In this document: positions 12,779 through 24,188 of the stretch, one piece after another
How the letters are laid out: every line of letters starts with the position of its first letter
How positions within the stretch are numbered: the first letter of the stretch is position 1
From: Cliona cf. orientalis
Taxonomy: Eukaryota; Porifera; Demospongiae; Clionaida; Clionaidae
Assembly (NCBI GenBank): GCA_963930775.1
Contig: OZ005706.1
Span: 2,126,545 to 2,190,544 of the forward strand
Direction of reading: 5' to 3'
Length of the DNA stretch: 64,000 nucleotides
The notes under the pieces: generated by a model
Databases searched by the model: none
What the model saw: only the letters and a program-made list of their open reading frames with translations
Told to the model about the DNA's origin: nothing
Program-made: the position numbers and the translations under genes

Positions 12779-15700
12779 ATGGCTGAAGCAGATTGGAAGC
12801 AAATACAAGAGAGAACATTCACAAAATGGTTCAATACCAAACTTGCACTTGGTGGACCTTCAAACGGTCAAATAACCAGCTTGCAGACAGATCTCAAAGA
12901 TGGCCTCAAGCTTGTACAGCTACTGGAAATTCTGACACCAAAGAGATTTAAGGGAATTAACAAGCAACCAACTCATAAGCAGCAAAAGTTAGGAAATTTG
13001 ACCATTGTCTTTAAATATCTGAAGGATGAAGCAAAAGTCAAGACGATTGACATGATTGGTAAGCTGAATATTAGCTAGCGGCACACTTAATTATACAAGA
13101 ATACCCGTACTGCATGTGGTACAGTGGCGCCGCTAACTGGGTGAAAGTGACATGATTGAAGGTGACTGCACAGGCCAGGTGGGGATGCATAAAGCATGCA
13201 GTTCACTGTACAGTATAGTACTAGCACAACAGGTACTATTGCATGTAGACAGTCTATATACAAGCACTGGCATACTTGTTACTGGCTGTGGCAGTGAAGT
13301 GAAACGTGCATACAGTGGGTCTGCACCTTGGTAGGTAAATAATAATCTGATCGATATGAAGGGTGAGTACACTGGCGTATGTATTGGGTGCAGGCAAAGC
13401 CATGCATAATATGCAACCCCCAACCCCCCCCCCCCCCCCCCCCCCCACCTCGTGACGCCACTGCTGTGGTAGTTCTGTGTGTACATGTATCTCAGGATAT
13501 TATTATGCTGTAGATCTATGACTGCATTAAAATTAAATATTGATTGCTGCACAGTCCACAAGCATATAAATTATGATCATGCTTAATGATCTCGAGCTTT
13601 GTGGTTGTCAATAGTTTGCATGCAGGGCTGGTTAGTGGAATAATAATTATATTATTATACAGTATTCATTGTTATAGTAGGCATGCATGAATGCCATTAG
13701 GGATATTATATTATTCACTAAAGTTGAATATCTGATAATCAACTCTTGCTTCTTAATATTACCAAAAATGGTCAAAGAGGTACACCAGCCTCAATCATTA
13801 TTCCGTAACTGTTGTGTGCAATCGCTCTTTAGTAGTTGTTAGATCAATGAGTGAATTCCATTTCTACAGAACCTTTAAATGTGCACAATGGTGAAATGAA
13901 GTGGATACTTGCTCTTATGTGGAGGCTGATCAGGCACTTTCATATGAGGTCCCACGGCAGCGATTCACATCTGGAGCAATTTATACTGGCATGGGTCCAA
14001 GCTCAAATCCCGGATCAGAATATCAAAAATTTCACAAAAGATTGGAATGATGGCGTGGCACTTTGTGCCTTAGTTGAACATATAGAGCCAGGTGCTTGTC
14101 CAGATTATCCCACTCTTGATCGTGAGAAAAAATGTGAGAACTGTTCTCATGGTATAGAGCTCGCAGACAAAAAGCTTGGAATTGCAAAAATTATTGAGCC
14201 TGAGGACCTGAGTGATTCAGATGTTGATCCCGAAAGTATCATGACATACATATCTCTTTTCTTCAAACCTGCCAATGAGCGTCTTTTGAAGTGGGTAAAA
14301 GACAAAATGCCTGAGCTAGACAGAGAGGGAAAGGTCACCAATCTCGACACCGACTGGAAGAACGGAGTGAACCTCGCTTGCCTTTTAGATGCACTTCAGC
14401 CAGGGTGTTTTCCAAATTGGCGAGGTTTGAATCCAGCAAATGCATCAGAAAATTTTGCCCTGGCAATGAAATGTGGCGAGGAGCGTTTTGGATTAAAACC
14501 AGTCCAGAACTCTGATGGAAGTGTGGACGAGCTAAGCTTAGCTACGTATCTTACTCACCTACAGCGATCTAGCGCTGTTGACGTTGTATGTGAAGGTCCA
14601 GGCTTGAGTAAGGCCTTTATGGGAAGGTCTGCCGCTTTTGAAATTGACGTTACACATGTACAAAGAGAAACGGGAGATTCTGAGCCAAGTATCACTATCA
14701 CCGACAGCAAGAACACTGCAATTGAGCCTCAAATCAAATCAAATGGGAAAGGAAAATTTCGAGTCGAATACAAACCGTGGTCGACTGGTAAACTCAAGGT
14801 AAACATCAAATGGAAAGGTAACCCCATACCGGGTAGTCCATTCAGTGTTGATGTCATGGACATGGCAACACTGAGCTTTAGCCCCAAGCAAAAGTGCATC
14901 AAGATTGGTGACCCGATTATTTTTGAAGTAAAAGGCACCAGTGCTTATGGAGACGATGATCTTGACATACTCCTTCAAGATGCCAGTGAAGCAACAGACC
15001 TGGACGCCAAGGTAGACAGCATCGTACTAAAGAGTGAAGGAATTGTGAAATGCTCCCTTAAGGAGGCAAAGCCTGGAAAATACAAGGTCGCCACAAAAAT
15101 TGCCGGAGTTAACGTTCCAGGTAGCCCATTTCAAATTGAAATAGCCGATCCCCGGCAATATGAAATTCAGCTGCCTGAGAATATTAAAGACGGACATCTC
15201 ACGTTAAACAAATCTTCCATATTTACTGTCATAGGACGAGATGCAACTTCCAGCTGTCTCGTGGCAAAGCTGCAAAGTCCAGGAGCTTCAGAGCCGAAAG
15301 AGATAAGCTTGTCCCAACACAAAGGCTCTGTCAGTGGAAAGTTTACACCAACTGAAGGTGGTGTCTACAAAATCTATGTTACATGTGCTGGGGAGAATAT
15401 TCCACGTTCACCTATCCAGCTTACTGCCACCGACCCACACCGATGTTTCTTTGATAGCAATCTTCCACAGTTTGTCCAAGTTGGTGCACCTTGCAAAGTG
15501 AATCTTAGCACCAAAGGAGCAGGGCCTGGTGAGGTGACGGTCAGTTCTTCACAAATGGAAATTTTAGCTGTTAACGGTGAACAAAGCAATGATCACTTCA
15601 CTATTCAGTTTATTCCAAAGAAAATTGGAGAGTCAACCATCGATGTAAAATTTGATGGAGTTTCTTTGCCGCCAACTCCCCACATCTTATCAGTCTGTGA

Positions 15701-18134
15701 TGCAAGCAAGTGCACTGCTTCTGGCGAAGCCTTTGAAACCGGCCGTGCAAAGTGCAATGAACAGTTTGCAATCACAGTTGAGACAAAAGGTGCTGGTAAA
15801 GGAGAGCTAATGGCCAAACTCATGCACGGCTCAAAGATAACTTGCACACGTACTCCTGAATGTGACAGCGATGGCACCTGTAACTTCCCATTGATGTCAT
15901 ACGAAGCTGGAGCACATTTACTGAATATCCTCTGGGGAGGTGTCCACATTCCAAATAGCCCATTCACAGTAAAGGTATCATGTGATGCCACACAGTTTAT
16001 TGCTCAAGGAGAGGGGCTCAAGGAAGCCACTGCTCACAGACCCGCTAAGTTTGAACTGAAAGGTCCACAAAGTGGTCTGCTCGAGGAAGATATGCTGCAA
16101 GTGAAGATTAGAGAAGCCCGATACGAAAGTAAAATGGTCAGCAAAGGAGAATTCAATCCCACGAGTGAAGAAGCTCTGGTGTGCGCGACTGAAACCAAAA
16201 AGGGAGTGTATTTAGTCCAGTACAGTGTACCAGCTCACGGTAACTTCACTATCTATGTGACAATCGACGACAAATCAGTTCCAGGGAGTCCCTTCAATGT
16301 CAAAGTTCATCCAGATCCATCAAATTGTAAGGTCTTTGGAGATGCACTTGAACACCCACACAGCCTAGTGCTCGGCAAAAGCATAAAGTTGAAGGTGGAT
16401 ACAACTGAAGCGGGAACTGGTGAACTTACTGCAACAGCAACTGATCCTGCATCATCAAAAACACAAGTGATGCTTAGATCAGATTGGAAAAACAAAGTTT
16501 ACGAGCTAAAAATCGACCCAAAAATGATTGGAGAACACAAAATCGAGGTTCACTGGAACAATGAACATGTTCCTGGAAGCCCTTTCTCGTTCGACATCTG
16601 TGATCCTATAAAGGTCAAAGTTCTCAAATTACCATCTACCTCCGCTGAAGTTGGGAAGCCTATCACATTCCTGGTTGATCCTAGAAAGGCTGGAAAAGGT
16701 CAACTTCAGTGCACTGTCAAAGTGACGAGTGTTAATGATGATCAACTTCGCGAATTTGCAATCGAACCCAAACTCCAAGATAATGGTACATACTCTTTAG
16801 AGTTCATTCCACATGAAATTGGTCAAATGCAATTGAATCTCACGTACAATGGTGAAAATATTCTTCCTGGACCATGGGAGTGTGAGATAGCCAATCCTGT
16901 TCTGAAACTGCATAGTAGCAACTCACATGAGAAGCAAAATCAGCCAGTGAAATTTGAGGTGAGTGGATTAACGAAGAAAGTGGCAAACAAACTGAAGGTT
17001 AGCATCAGCCATCCAAGACACAAGAACCCAAAAATTCACAACGATTCTGAGCAGCATGATGGTCGTAGTATTATCTACCACTTTATGCCATCTCAGCTGG
17101 GAAAGTATGACATCCACGTGAAGATTGATGGTAAAGATATTCATGGCTCTCCGCTCAGTGTGCAAGTTATAAATCCTGAGGCATGCATTATCGAAGGAGT
17201 GATCCCTGATACTATTTTTCTACAGCAAAGAAAGAAATTCACGATTGATACATCACAAGCTGGACCCGGTGAGCTCTCATGGGAGATCAAGAATCGAGAG
17301 AAAGATGGCCAAAGTAGCATGCCTAAACTTGACTGCAAAATTAAATGTACCAATCCCAAGAATGCAACTGTGGAAGTGAATGGAGTAGAACCTGGAAAGT
17401 GTGAGCTTATCCTCAAGTGGGGTTGCTATGCAATTCCACAGATGCCCTTGGATGTTACGGTATATGATCCATCACAATCCTCATGCAAATTTGAAGCAAT
17501 TACAAGTCCAGGAAAAGCGAAGACTAGTGATAGAGTACCTGTGCTTATTGACACCACTAAAGTAGGTTGCTGTGAACCAACAGTTAAAGCAAGAGGGCCA
17601 AGTACTGAGTACTGTGTAGACCTCGAAAAGATTGGTGAAGGAGAGTATAGGGCCTCTTTTATTCCAAGCGAAGAAGGACATCAAAACGTTGAAATACTTG
17701 TTGATGATGTAATGATGCCTAGTTGTCCACTTACATTCAAAACGTACTCACCCACAAACAAGCATCATGATAATGCCAGTGTTACATTTGATGTTGGAGT
17801 TGAGACAAACGATACTGATACAAGCCAGCTCCATCTAGAAACAGTCAACCCCAAAAAGAGATATCGAGTCAGAGTGAAGGAAGCGAAGCCAGGAGAGTGG
17901 AAGACAACCTGCACAGAAGAGGATAAAGGAGGGCAGGAGCTTCGAGTTTTGCGCAGTAAGTCAGAGCTCATTGGACAGCCAATCAAGATTTCAGTCAAAG
18001 ATCAAAAGAAGGCTGGTGGATTCAACTATCGTAAGATGGTTGTTTTAGCATTACTAATGCTATTAGCATTACTAATGCTATTGATAGCTATAGTATCAGT
18101 GAAGACCATTGATTCAGAAAGTAGACCAGTCTAG
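12779..18134 (+). CDS. Filamin/jitterbug-type protein with C-terminal membrane segment
   Basis: Two exons: 12779-13058 and 13870-18134, joined at split codon G|AA through a GTAAGC donor and TTTCTACAG acceptor; 1514 residues. The in-frame GTG at 12731 is not used as start because ATG at 12779 gives MAEADWKQIQERTFTKWFN, the usual CH1 beginning. Order: three calponin-homology domains (about 1-115, 120-230 and 235-345; the last two show KDWNDGVALCALVE and TDWKNGVNLACLLDAL), then about twelve filamin Ig-like repeats, most ending in the typical PGSPF or similar turn, then a hydrophobic helix made mainly of L, A, I and V close to the C terminus, followed by about 12 polar residues. Filamins cross-link actin; three CH domains are known from Drosophila jitterbug. 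The terminal membrane anchor is not a feature of filamins I know. Nearly the whole protein lies in one 4.3-kb exon. Confidence 0.93.
13123..13462. mobile_element. Short TIR element in filamin intron
   Basis: Bounded by CAGTGGCG at about 13123 and its inverse CGCCACTG at about 13455, with an internal poly-C run at 13425-13447. Resembles a non-autonomous DNA element. TSD not clear. Confidence 0.45.
13463..13869 (+). other. Rest of filamin intron 1
   Basis: AT-rich intron sequence ending in TTTCTACAG. No gene or repeat recognised. Confidence 0.5.
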
Positions 18135-18373
18135 CAGGAATTAGAAGTTGTAGCGTAGCTAGCTTAGTTAGCTTGATATTAGATGATAGCCAATGATTGC
18201 AATATTTATTAGCCTCCATTATTATGTAGTTGCCAAAATTATAATTGTACCCTTATGTAAAATTAATACACGATGCAATTAGAAAATCTCGTTCCCATTC
18301 TCGATCTCCGGAGCCACATTCCAGTTCCTACAGGGCATTCAACCTTTGAACTCTATAGCTGCTGATTCAGACC

Positions 18374-21300
18374 ATGATGGCAGGGCATAGTCATGCTCAC
18401 TCTCCAGGGGAAGAAGCTGGCTGTTCTTGTGCACTTCACTCCTCTGGAGTTTCACAGTCTATGCAGGTCTGCCTCAGTGTGCTCTAATCATTGTCTACTT
18501 TGAAGAGGCTGAGCAACGACTTTTTATCTGTTGTTCATTTTAACTTACTGCTGGAGGACCGTTATCTTGCATACTTGAAAATATTCCTATGCCAGAGGAT
18601 TGTTTCCATTTAAACCATAATATCAAGTTTAATCATTGAAGCCTGAGGCTGGAACTCTTGGTTACTTTAGTAAACTTTTTGTAGGAGCTTGAGTTTGAGA
18701 GGGGGATCTGGCCAGCTGCCATGGACGGAGAGCTGAGCAAGGTGGAGAGACTGATCAAGAGTGGAGTCTGCCCCTCTGTCCCTGACTCATCTGGCTACAC
18801 TGCTCTGGTTAGAGCACCACATACCATACTAGCTACTGCACAGGGGGGACATCCCTTCACATCTCCCACTCCATGCCTCACTTATTCTCTCTTACACACA
18901 CTGACACACATGATATATGCAGTTCACAGATTGAGGCCTTCACATTCGTTCATGTTTGTATTGATAGCATCTAAACTGTATTAAAGTACCTCAGATCCTT
19001 CCATTCCATTCGTATCTATATTGATAGCAGCTGAACTGTACTAGAGTGTCACAAATCTGATCCTTTGCCCCTTGCATATCTGTGCTGATAGCAGCCGAAC
19101 ATGCATGCATGCTCACACACATACCACATCATTCACACACACATAGCACTATGCTAGTCGCAGTGGACACTTGAAGATCTGCCAGCTATTGATCTCTTCT
19201 GGGGCCAGCGTCAACGCTCAGACTCCCGGGGGAGTCACTCCTCTTCATCGTGCAGCCTACTGTGGCCACGTTGAGGTGGCTAGGCTGTTACTAGAGCAAG
19301 GTGGAGATACTGGACTCGTGGATAGTGACGGGAGAACAGTGCTACACAAGGTTAGTTCTTTCATAATTATTCAGGAGTTCACTGTATTATTATGAAAATT
19401 TTAGTAGACACTGGTAGCTCTTTCCATGGACACTTGTAAGGGAAGAACAGTGCTATGCACGGTTTGTCCTTTCACATTCAAGGGTTCACCACTGTATAGA
19501 AATATTTTAAGGGGAAGGCAGCATTTAACCTAATGTGATAAGTTTTTTTTATCATTTCCAAGTGTATAGTTGACAATCCATGACATTGTAATTTCCTATC
19601 TTAATACTGCATTCATCAAGGCTATACTAGAGTTCCAATGAACATACTGACACTATTTTTATCGTCGGGACCACTTCCCCCCACTATCACTACCCTATTA
19701 CTATCTATTATCTGAGCAGCTGAGCTTCCACCCAATGCTTCACGTAGACCTGCATACTTTAGCTCAATCCAAGAGTTAGTTTCTGGCATAAATACATGCA
19801 CTTGATTGACTGTAATATCATCTCCTTCACTGTTATCATCACCTCCTAGTGTCAGCAAAGCTCCATTGATGCTAACGGCTGCTGAGCCTATTAGTGGACA
19901 TTCTGGTAGCTCTTTCCACATTTGTAGCTCTGAGCTTGACGAATTTGAAGGAGCTGGTTCTTTGACTTTCTCTCTGTTTGGTCTGAAGCTGATGAGATCT
20001 TTTGTGTTGGCGTATGTAACTTTTCTGCTGCCATCTTTTTCTGCCGCTTCTCCTACTAAGAAGCAGTAGTCACCAATGACTACAGATGGTGCTGCTGCAT
20101 AGGGGTGAAGCAGTTGGGCTGATCTGTGCCACTGACAGGTCTCACTACTGTAGATTTCGACCAGCTTGCAGGGGATGGGCTCTTGGCAATCATCCACTAT
20201 AGCCCCTCCACAGACAATAATGGCTTTATCTGTGCTTATGACTATTGGCGTAGTTCTTGCTGTTGGCATTGGTGGGATCTTCTCTTCCCACTTTTTGTTC
20301 TGCTGCTCATAGCTAGAGATATTTGCTGAAACCCTTTGAATATTGCAGCCTCCAACGGTAATTAGCTCCCCTTGAAAGTAGCTGAGGCCGTAAAGAACAA
20401 CTTTGCTTTGGCTGTGTAGCTTCCAAATATCACCAAGAAGGTCGTACTCAAGGACTGTGAACATATCCAGATCTGCCGCTACTCCTCCTCCAACGTAGAT
20501 CTTTTGACCGCTCACGACAATTTGTGGTCTGTACCAACTCACTGGCACATCAGTGCATCTCTTCCACTCTATCCTTGTGCTGGGGCTGATTTCTCGAAGC
20601 TGCATCAAGTTAGGTAGCTAATTAAAGTAAGCAAGCTGCAAAAGATCTGCTCATTTATACTTTCAGCATGCCGGCGTAGTGTTATGCCATTATTTTGTGA
20701 ATACATAGGTATTGAGCCAAGATATTGAAGAAATAGGCATACTCAGCCAAATGGTTGCAGTAAACAAGTTCACTGTACTATGGTATCAATGCTCTATTAT
20801 CATACCATGCATACCACCACTGACTATCTCATGATAGAAACTAACTGCTTATCTTGCCAAGGCCATTGTCTCGGTCTCATGCATAACTTGCTTTTCTCCA
20901 CCCTTGGGCTTACTCATTATGACTTAGGGACCAAGTAGCTATATAACTCACTTGTTTTAGCAGTTGAGGGTCAATAAATTTAGCCATATCAGCTTCTTCT
21001 CATTGTGGAAACCACTGGAGCCTGTGCTTGAATGACTATAGCTACTGTAGAATTGACGGGTAAACATCCCTAAGCTGGAGGTGACATGTTTATGTTTGAG
21101 ATCTCGCGGTTCATTGGTTGTAAATTATCAGTGGGAGTTGCTGACAGGAAGTGCTTGAACAAATAGTTATTTCTCTCTTCTTTGTGCATGGTATGTTTTG
21201 TGTGACATGCTGTGTACACTGTGTACACTGCCCAACCCATGCAAATTAATTGTGATATGCTTGGAGCATTAATGGATAGCTCAGTGGCCATTAGATATTT

Positions 21301-22358
21301 TGGCCCATAATAGCTGTATATGGGTATATTAGTTATGTAATACTGCTGAGCAGATCATGCTCAGGGGCGGAGAAATGGGGGGGGGGGGGGGGGGGGGGGG
21401 GTTGGGGCAGGGGGTTCAGCCCCCTCCCACTTTGGAAATAAAGGGCTGGGGCTTACCCTCCCCCCCCCCCCCCCCCCCCCCCCCCCCCATTTTATCACAT
21501 GGCCATACTACAAAATTACAGCAACATACAGTAGTTCTGTCATAATTCTAGGTGCTTGCAAAAGAGTGCTTGAGTAAAAATTGCTACTAAATCAGTCCAA
21601 AAACTGCTGCCAGATTGCATCAGAAATGCTCTCAGAGAGTTGAAATTTCCAAAATTTTCTGGGGGAGCGTGCCCCCAGACCCCCCTAGGTGGGCTGTGGG
21701 CTTATGCCCACAGCCTAACTGTTGTCACAGTACACAGTCAAAGGCCATACTACAAAATTACAGCAACATACAGTAGTTTTGTCATAATTCTAGGTGCTTG
21801 CAAAAGAGTGCTTGAGTAAAAATTGCTACTAAATCAGTCCAAAAACTGCTGCCAGATTGCATCAGAAATGCTCTCAGAGAGTTGAAATTTCCAAAATTTT
21901 CTGGGGGAGCACGCCCCCAGACCCCCCTAGGTGGGCTGTGGGCTTATGCCCACAGCCTAACTGTTGTCACAGTACACAGTCAAAGGCCTGAGCCCCCCCC
22001 CCCCACCCACCTTTTCCTACCTGTTCTCTGCCCTCAATTCTGCATGGCACAATAAAATAAATATTATAGCTATAGCTTGTAATAATTGATGCATTCAGGG
22101 GTTGAGATCTTAGTCTACTTTTAGATTTATCAGTCCTGTGTGTATACAAAGTGCATGTAGCTATGGATGATTGAATCTAACAGTGATCATGATGTATTGA
22201 TTATTATCCAGGCTGTTGAAAGGGGACAGTATGACGTGGCAGCGCTTTTAGTAGCAGCAAGACCAGATTTGGCTAACGTAAGAGACAAGAGAGGTCTGTC
22301 AGCAATAGACCTAGTGAAGACTCCCGATGATAGATGGTCAGTACTCCTTACTCCTTAA
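18374..22358 (+). CDS. ANKRD39: Ankyrin repeat domain protein 39
   Basis: Four exons, all in phase 0: 18374-18466 (ATG; short Cys/His/Ser-rich N terminus), 18685-18807 ([20 protein letters not shown]), 19147-19350 ([15 protein letters not shown] and [19 protein letters not shown]) and 22212-22358 ([13 protein letters not shown] to stop). The protein is 188 residues, close to the vertebrate ANKRD39 length, and the FERGIW block followed by four ankyrin repeats is the family pattern. The role in animals is poorly known. Intron 3 is 2.9 kb and contains a full kelch gene on the opposite strand plus a tandem repeat. A GTCAGT sequence in the last exon could act as a donor, but the uninterrupted frame ends where the family ends, so the stop at 22356-22358 is preferred. 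Confidence 0.88.
19622..20987 (-). CDS. Kelch-repeat beta-propeller protein nested in ANKRD39 intron
   Basis: The main exon is 19622-20599. A 12-codon first exon at 20952-20987 ([12 protein letters not shown]) can be joined in phase 0 using a GTGAGT donor and GATGCAG acceptor, giving 337 residues; alternatively translation starts at the ATG just inside the acceptor. Six blade-like units can be counted by their strand-turn motifs ([43 protein letters not shown]), each followed by a W or Y about 30-40 residues on. No BTB or BACK domain is present, so it is a stand-alone propeller, probably a protein-binding scaffold. It lies entirely in the last intron of ANKRD39 on the opposite strand. Confidence 0.82.
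20988..21500. other. ANKRD39 intron with homopolymer G and C tracts
   Basis: Includes CAGGGGCGGA at about 21362, a G run at 21377-21400 and a C run at about 21461-21488, which could pair as a long hairpin. The CAGGGGCGG start is shared with an element at 54847, suggesting the same short transposon family. No gene seen. Confidence 0.5.
21501..21984. repeat. Exact-length 242-bp tandem duplication
   Basis: Two head-to-tail copies, 21501-21742 and 21743-21984, differing at only a few positions (for example GGAGCGTGCCC versus GGAGCACGCCC). Each unit contains inverted GGGGGAGC...GCCCCCAG and TGGGCT...AGCCCA-like arms. Likely a recent slippage or unequal-exchange duplication of a short transposon part. 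Confidence 0.9.
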
Positions 22359-22561
22359 GAATTTATTAATTTTATTGATTGTAAAGTTGTATACAATGTC
22401 ATGGTATGGACTTAACTGTAGCATAAATTATTGCAATATCAGGAATTTTTGGTCTATTGAAAAATTGTGATAATAAACAATGAATATCATGCATATATGT
22501 ATGCATGCTGATCTGATCAAAGTAGCATACTAGGCTTATACTACCTACTCTATAACTACTG

Positions 22562-23875
22562 TCATGGACTGTCTTCCAATAGTTTGTCTATCACATCGGC
22601 TTTGAATTTCTCTTGTTCTAAAAATTTGATACGGTGTTCAGCTATACTAACTAGATTATCAAGACCTTTTTGTGCACTCGTTTATGCTTTAAGAGCACGA
22701 TGGACATTTCCTTCATGGCGGAGCAGCTCAGCTTTTACAAGATCTTGTTCACACTGTCTAATAGTTATAGATTTAAAGTTTTTCCGAGAAAGAGCACTCA
22801 ATGCGTCATTTGCTTTTCTGATGTTTTCAGATGAAATTGTGGTTGGTGGTTCAACAGTTGGTGACGGTTTTGATCCAAAAGCTATTCCCAAGTGATGTGC
22901 TGCTTTAGATAGATACAAGGAGGGACAGCAAGAGAAAGCAAAAGGATCATCGTCTGAAATACAGTCCAAGGCTGCGGCATACAGCATTTCAGTTTTTTCC
23001 TTATCGCAGCTTGATGTAGCGGACAGAATCTTCGCATTCCTAAGTAGGAGTTGTACCCTGTCGTACCCTCTGCTAATGAATTGGAGCCTGGACTCAGCCA
23101 TGTGGAAATAGTCTATGGCTTCGTGATTTTTGCCAATGATGAGCGATAACTGAGACAATCGCTGGTATAGTCTTCCCTCCAAAATGGTTTGATTAGTTAC
23201 TTGTGGATCTTTGCATAGTTCCAAGGCTGGTTTTAAGAGATTGGAGATGCAATTTTTGTGATCTTTGTCGTTGTGAATGTATGCTACTGACTCAAACCAC
23301 AGTCCAATAATCTGATACTCAACGACGATTGGTGCTTGACACCGCATTCGTGTGGTTAATGTGTAGAATGACTCATACTGACCTTCCTGCAGGTAGAACC
23401 ATAAACGATGATTAAGTTTATCAAATTTACTTCCCTTTAGATAACCCTGTAGCTCAATGTGGGGTAGCGGTTTTTCGACTTGACACGCCTTTTCTGTGTT
23501 ATAAGTGGCTTTGCTGATAATATTTTTGATTCTTTCCCTTTCATTTTGAGAGAGATTCCTCATTAGTTCTTGAGCAAGTTCCTGATGGCCACTGTGCTCG
23601 CGTTCCAGTGAAAGACAAGCTACAAATTTACAAGTGGCTAGGCTTCCCTTCTTATTCAAGATCACGAGCAATTCCCTCGCTTTTTTCGAGTCTCCATTAA
23701 TTTTATGTAACTTTTCCAGCTCCTTCCGAGTTACAAAGCTGAGCTCTGGGTTGACCAACTCCGGGATTAGTTCCTCCACCTTCACATAGCGGTAGATCTC
23801 TCTAGCATGGGAGAGCACAAGTTTTTTCACTAATTTTGAGCGTGACCCCCTAGTTGCACGTCCAGATCTTTCCAT
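22562..23875 (-). CDS. CARD domain protein with helical TPR-like region
   Basis: A single exon with ATG at 23875. Residues about 14-105 look like a death-fold CARD (SKLVKKLVLSHAREIYRYVK, then VEELIPELV, ARELLVILNKKG and FVACLSLEREHSGHQELAQEL). The rest is alpha-helical and TPR-like (LEGRLYQRLSQLSLIIGK, NHEAIDYFHMAESRLQ). CARDs mediate homotypic assembly in apoptosis and innate immunity; the partner here is unknown. The first stop is TAA at 22682-22684 after 397 residues, but the same frame continues for 39 more codons in a coiled-coil-like style (AEHRIKFLEQEKFKADV) to TGA at 22562-22564. This suggests a recent nonsense change, readthrough, or a sequence error. Confidence 0.8.
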
Positions 23876-24188
23876 AATCTAGTAGCAGTAGAGATAATAG
23901 CCTCGGCATCACCTCGCCAATCGTGTGTGTTTACTCGCGGAAGCATGGGTAGTAGCATGGTAGTAGTAACGAGTAAGCCCCTATCATTACAGCAGCCGCA
24001 ACTACAAATTATACGGAAAGGGTCGTCAATTTAATTAGTAGTAATCTTAGTCATCGCTTCCCTGGAACCAGTGAACTGTCTTGTTAGATACTAAAAAAAT
24101 GACACACTTCAAAAAAAGGGGGAGAAAAATCAACTAAATCAACTCAATCATTATAGCCAAGTCAATATTCATAGCATCTATAAGCCAG
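23876..24188. other. Intergenic region before the NTF2-like array
   Basis: Holds the presumed promoter of the CARD gene and the 3' flank of the first array copy. Its right part repeats at 36990-37040 and elsewhere, so the duplicated block begins near 24140. Confidence 0.5.

Noticed and set aside
14147..17998. Minus-strand frames opposite the filamin exon
   Set aside because: Shadows of the 1427-codon plus-strand exon with no family motifs.
21501..21984. Possible CRISPR-like or satellite array
   Set aside because: Only two head-to-tail units of 242 bp without spacers; a simple tandem duplication in an animal intron.
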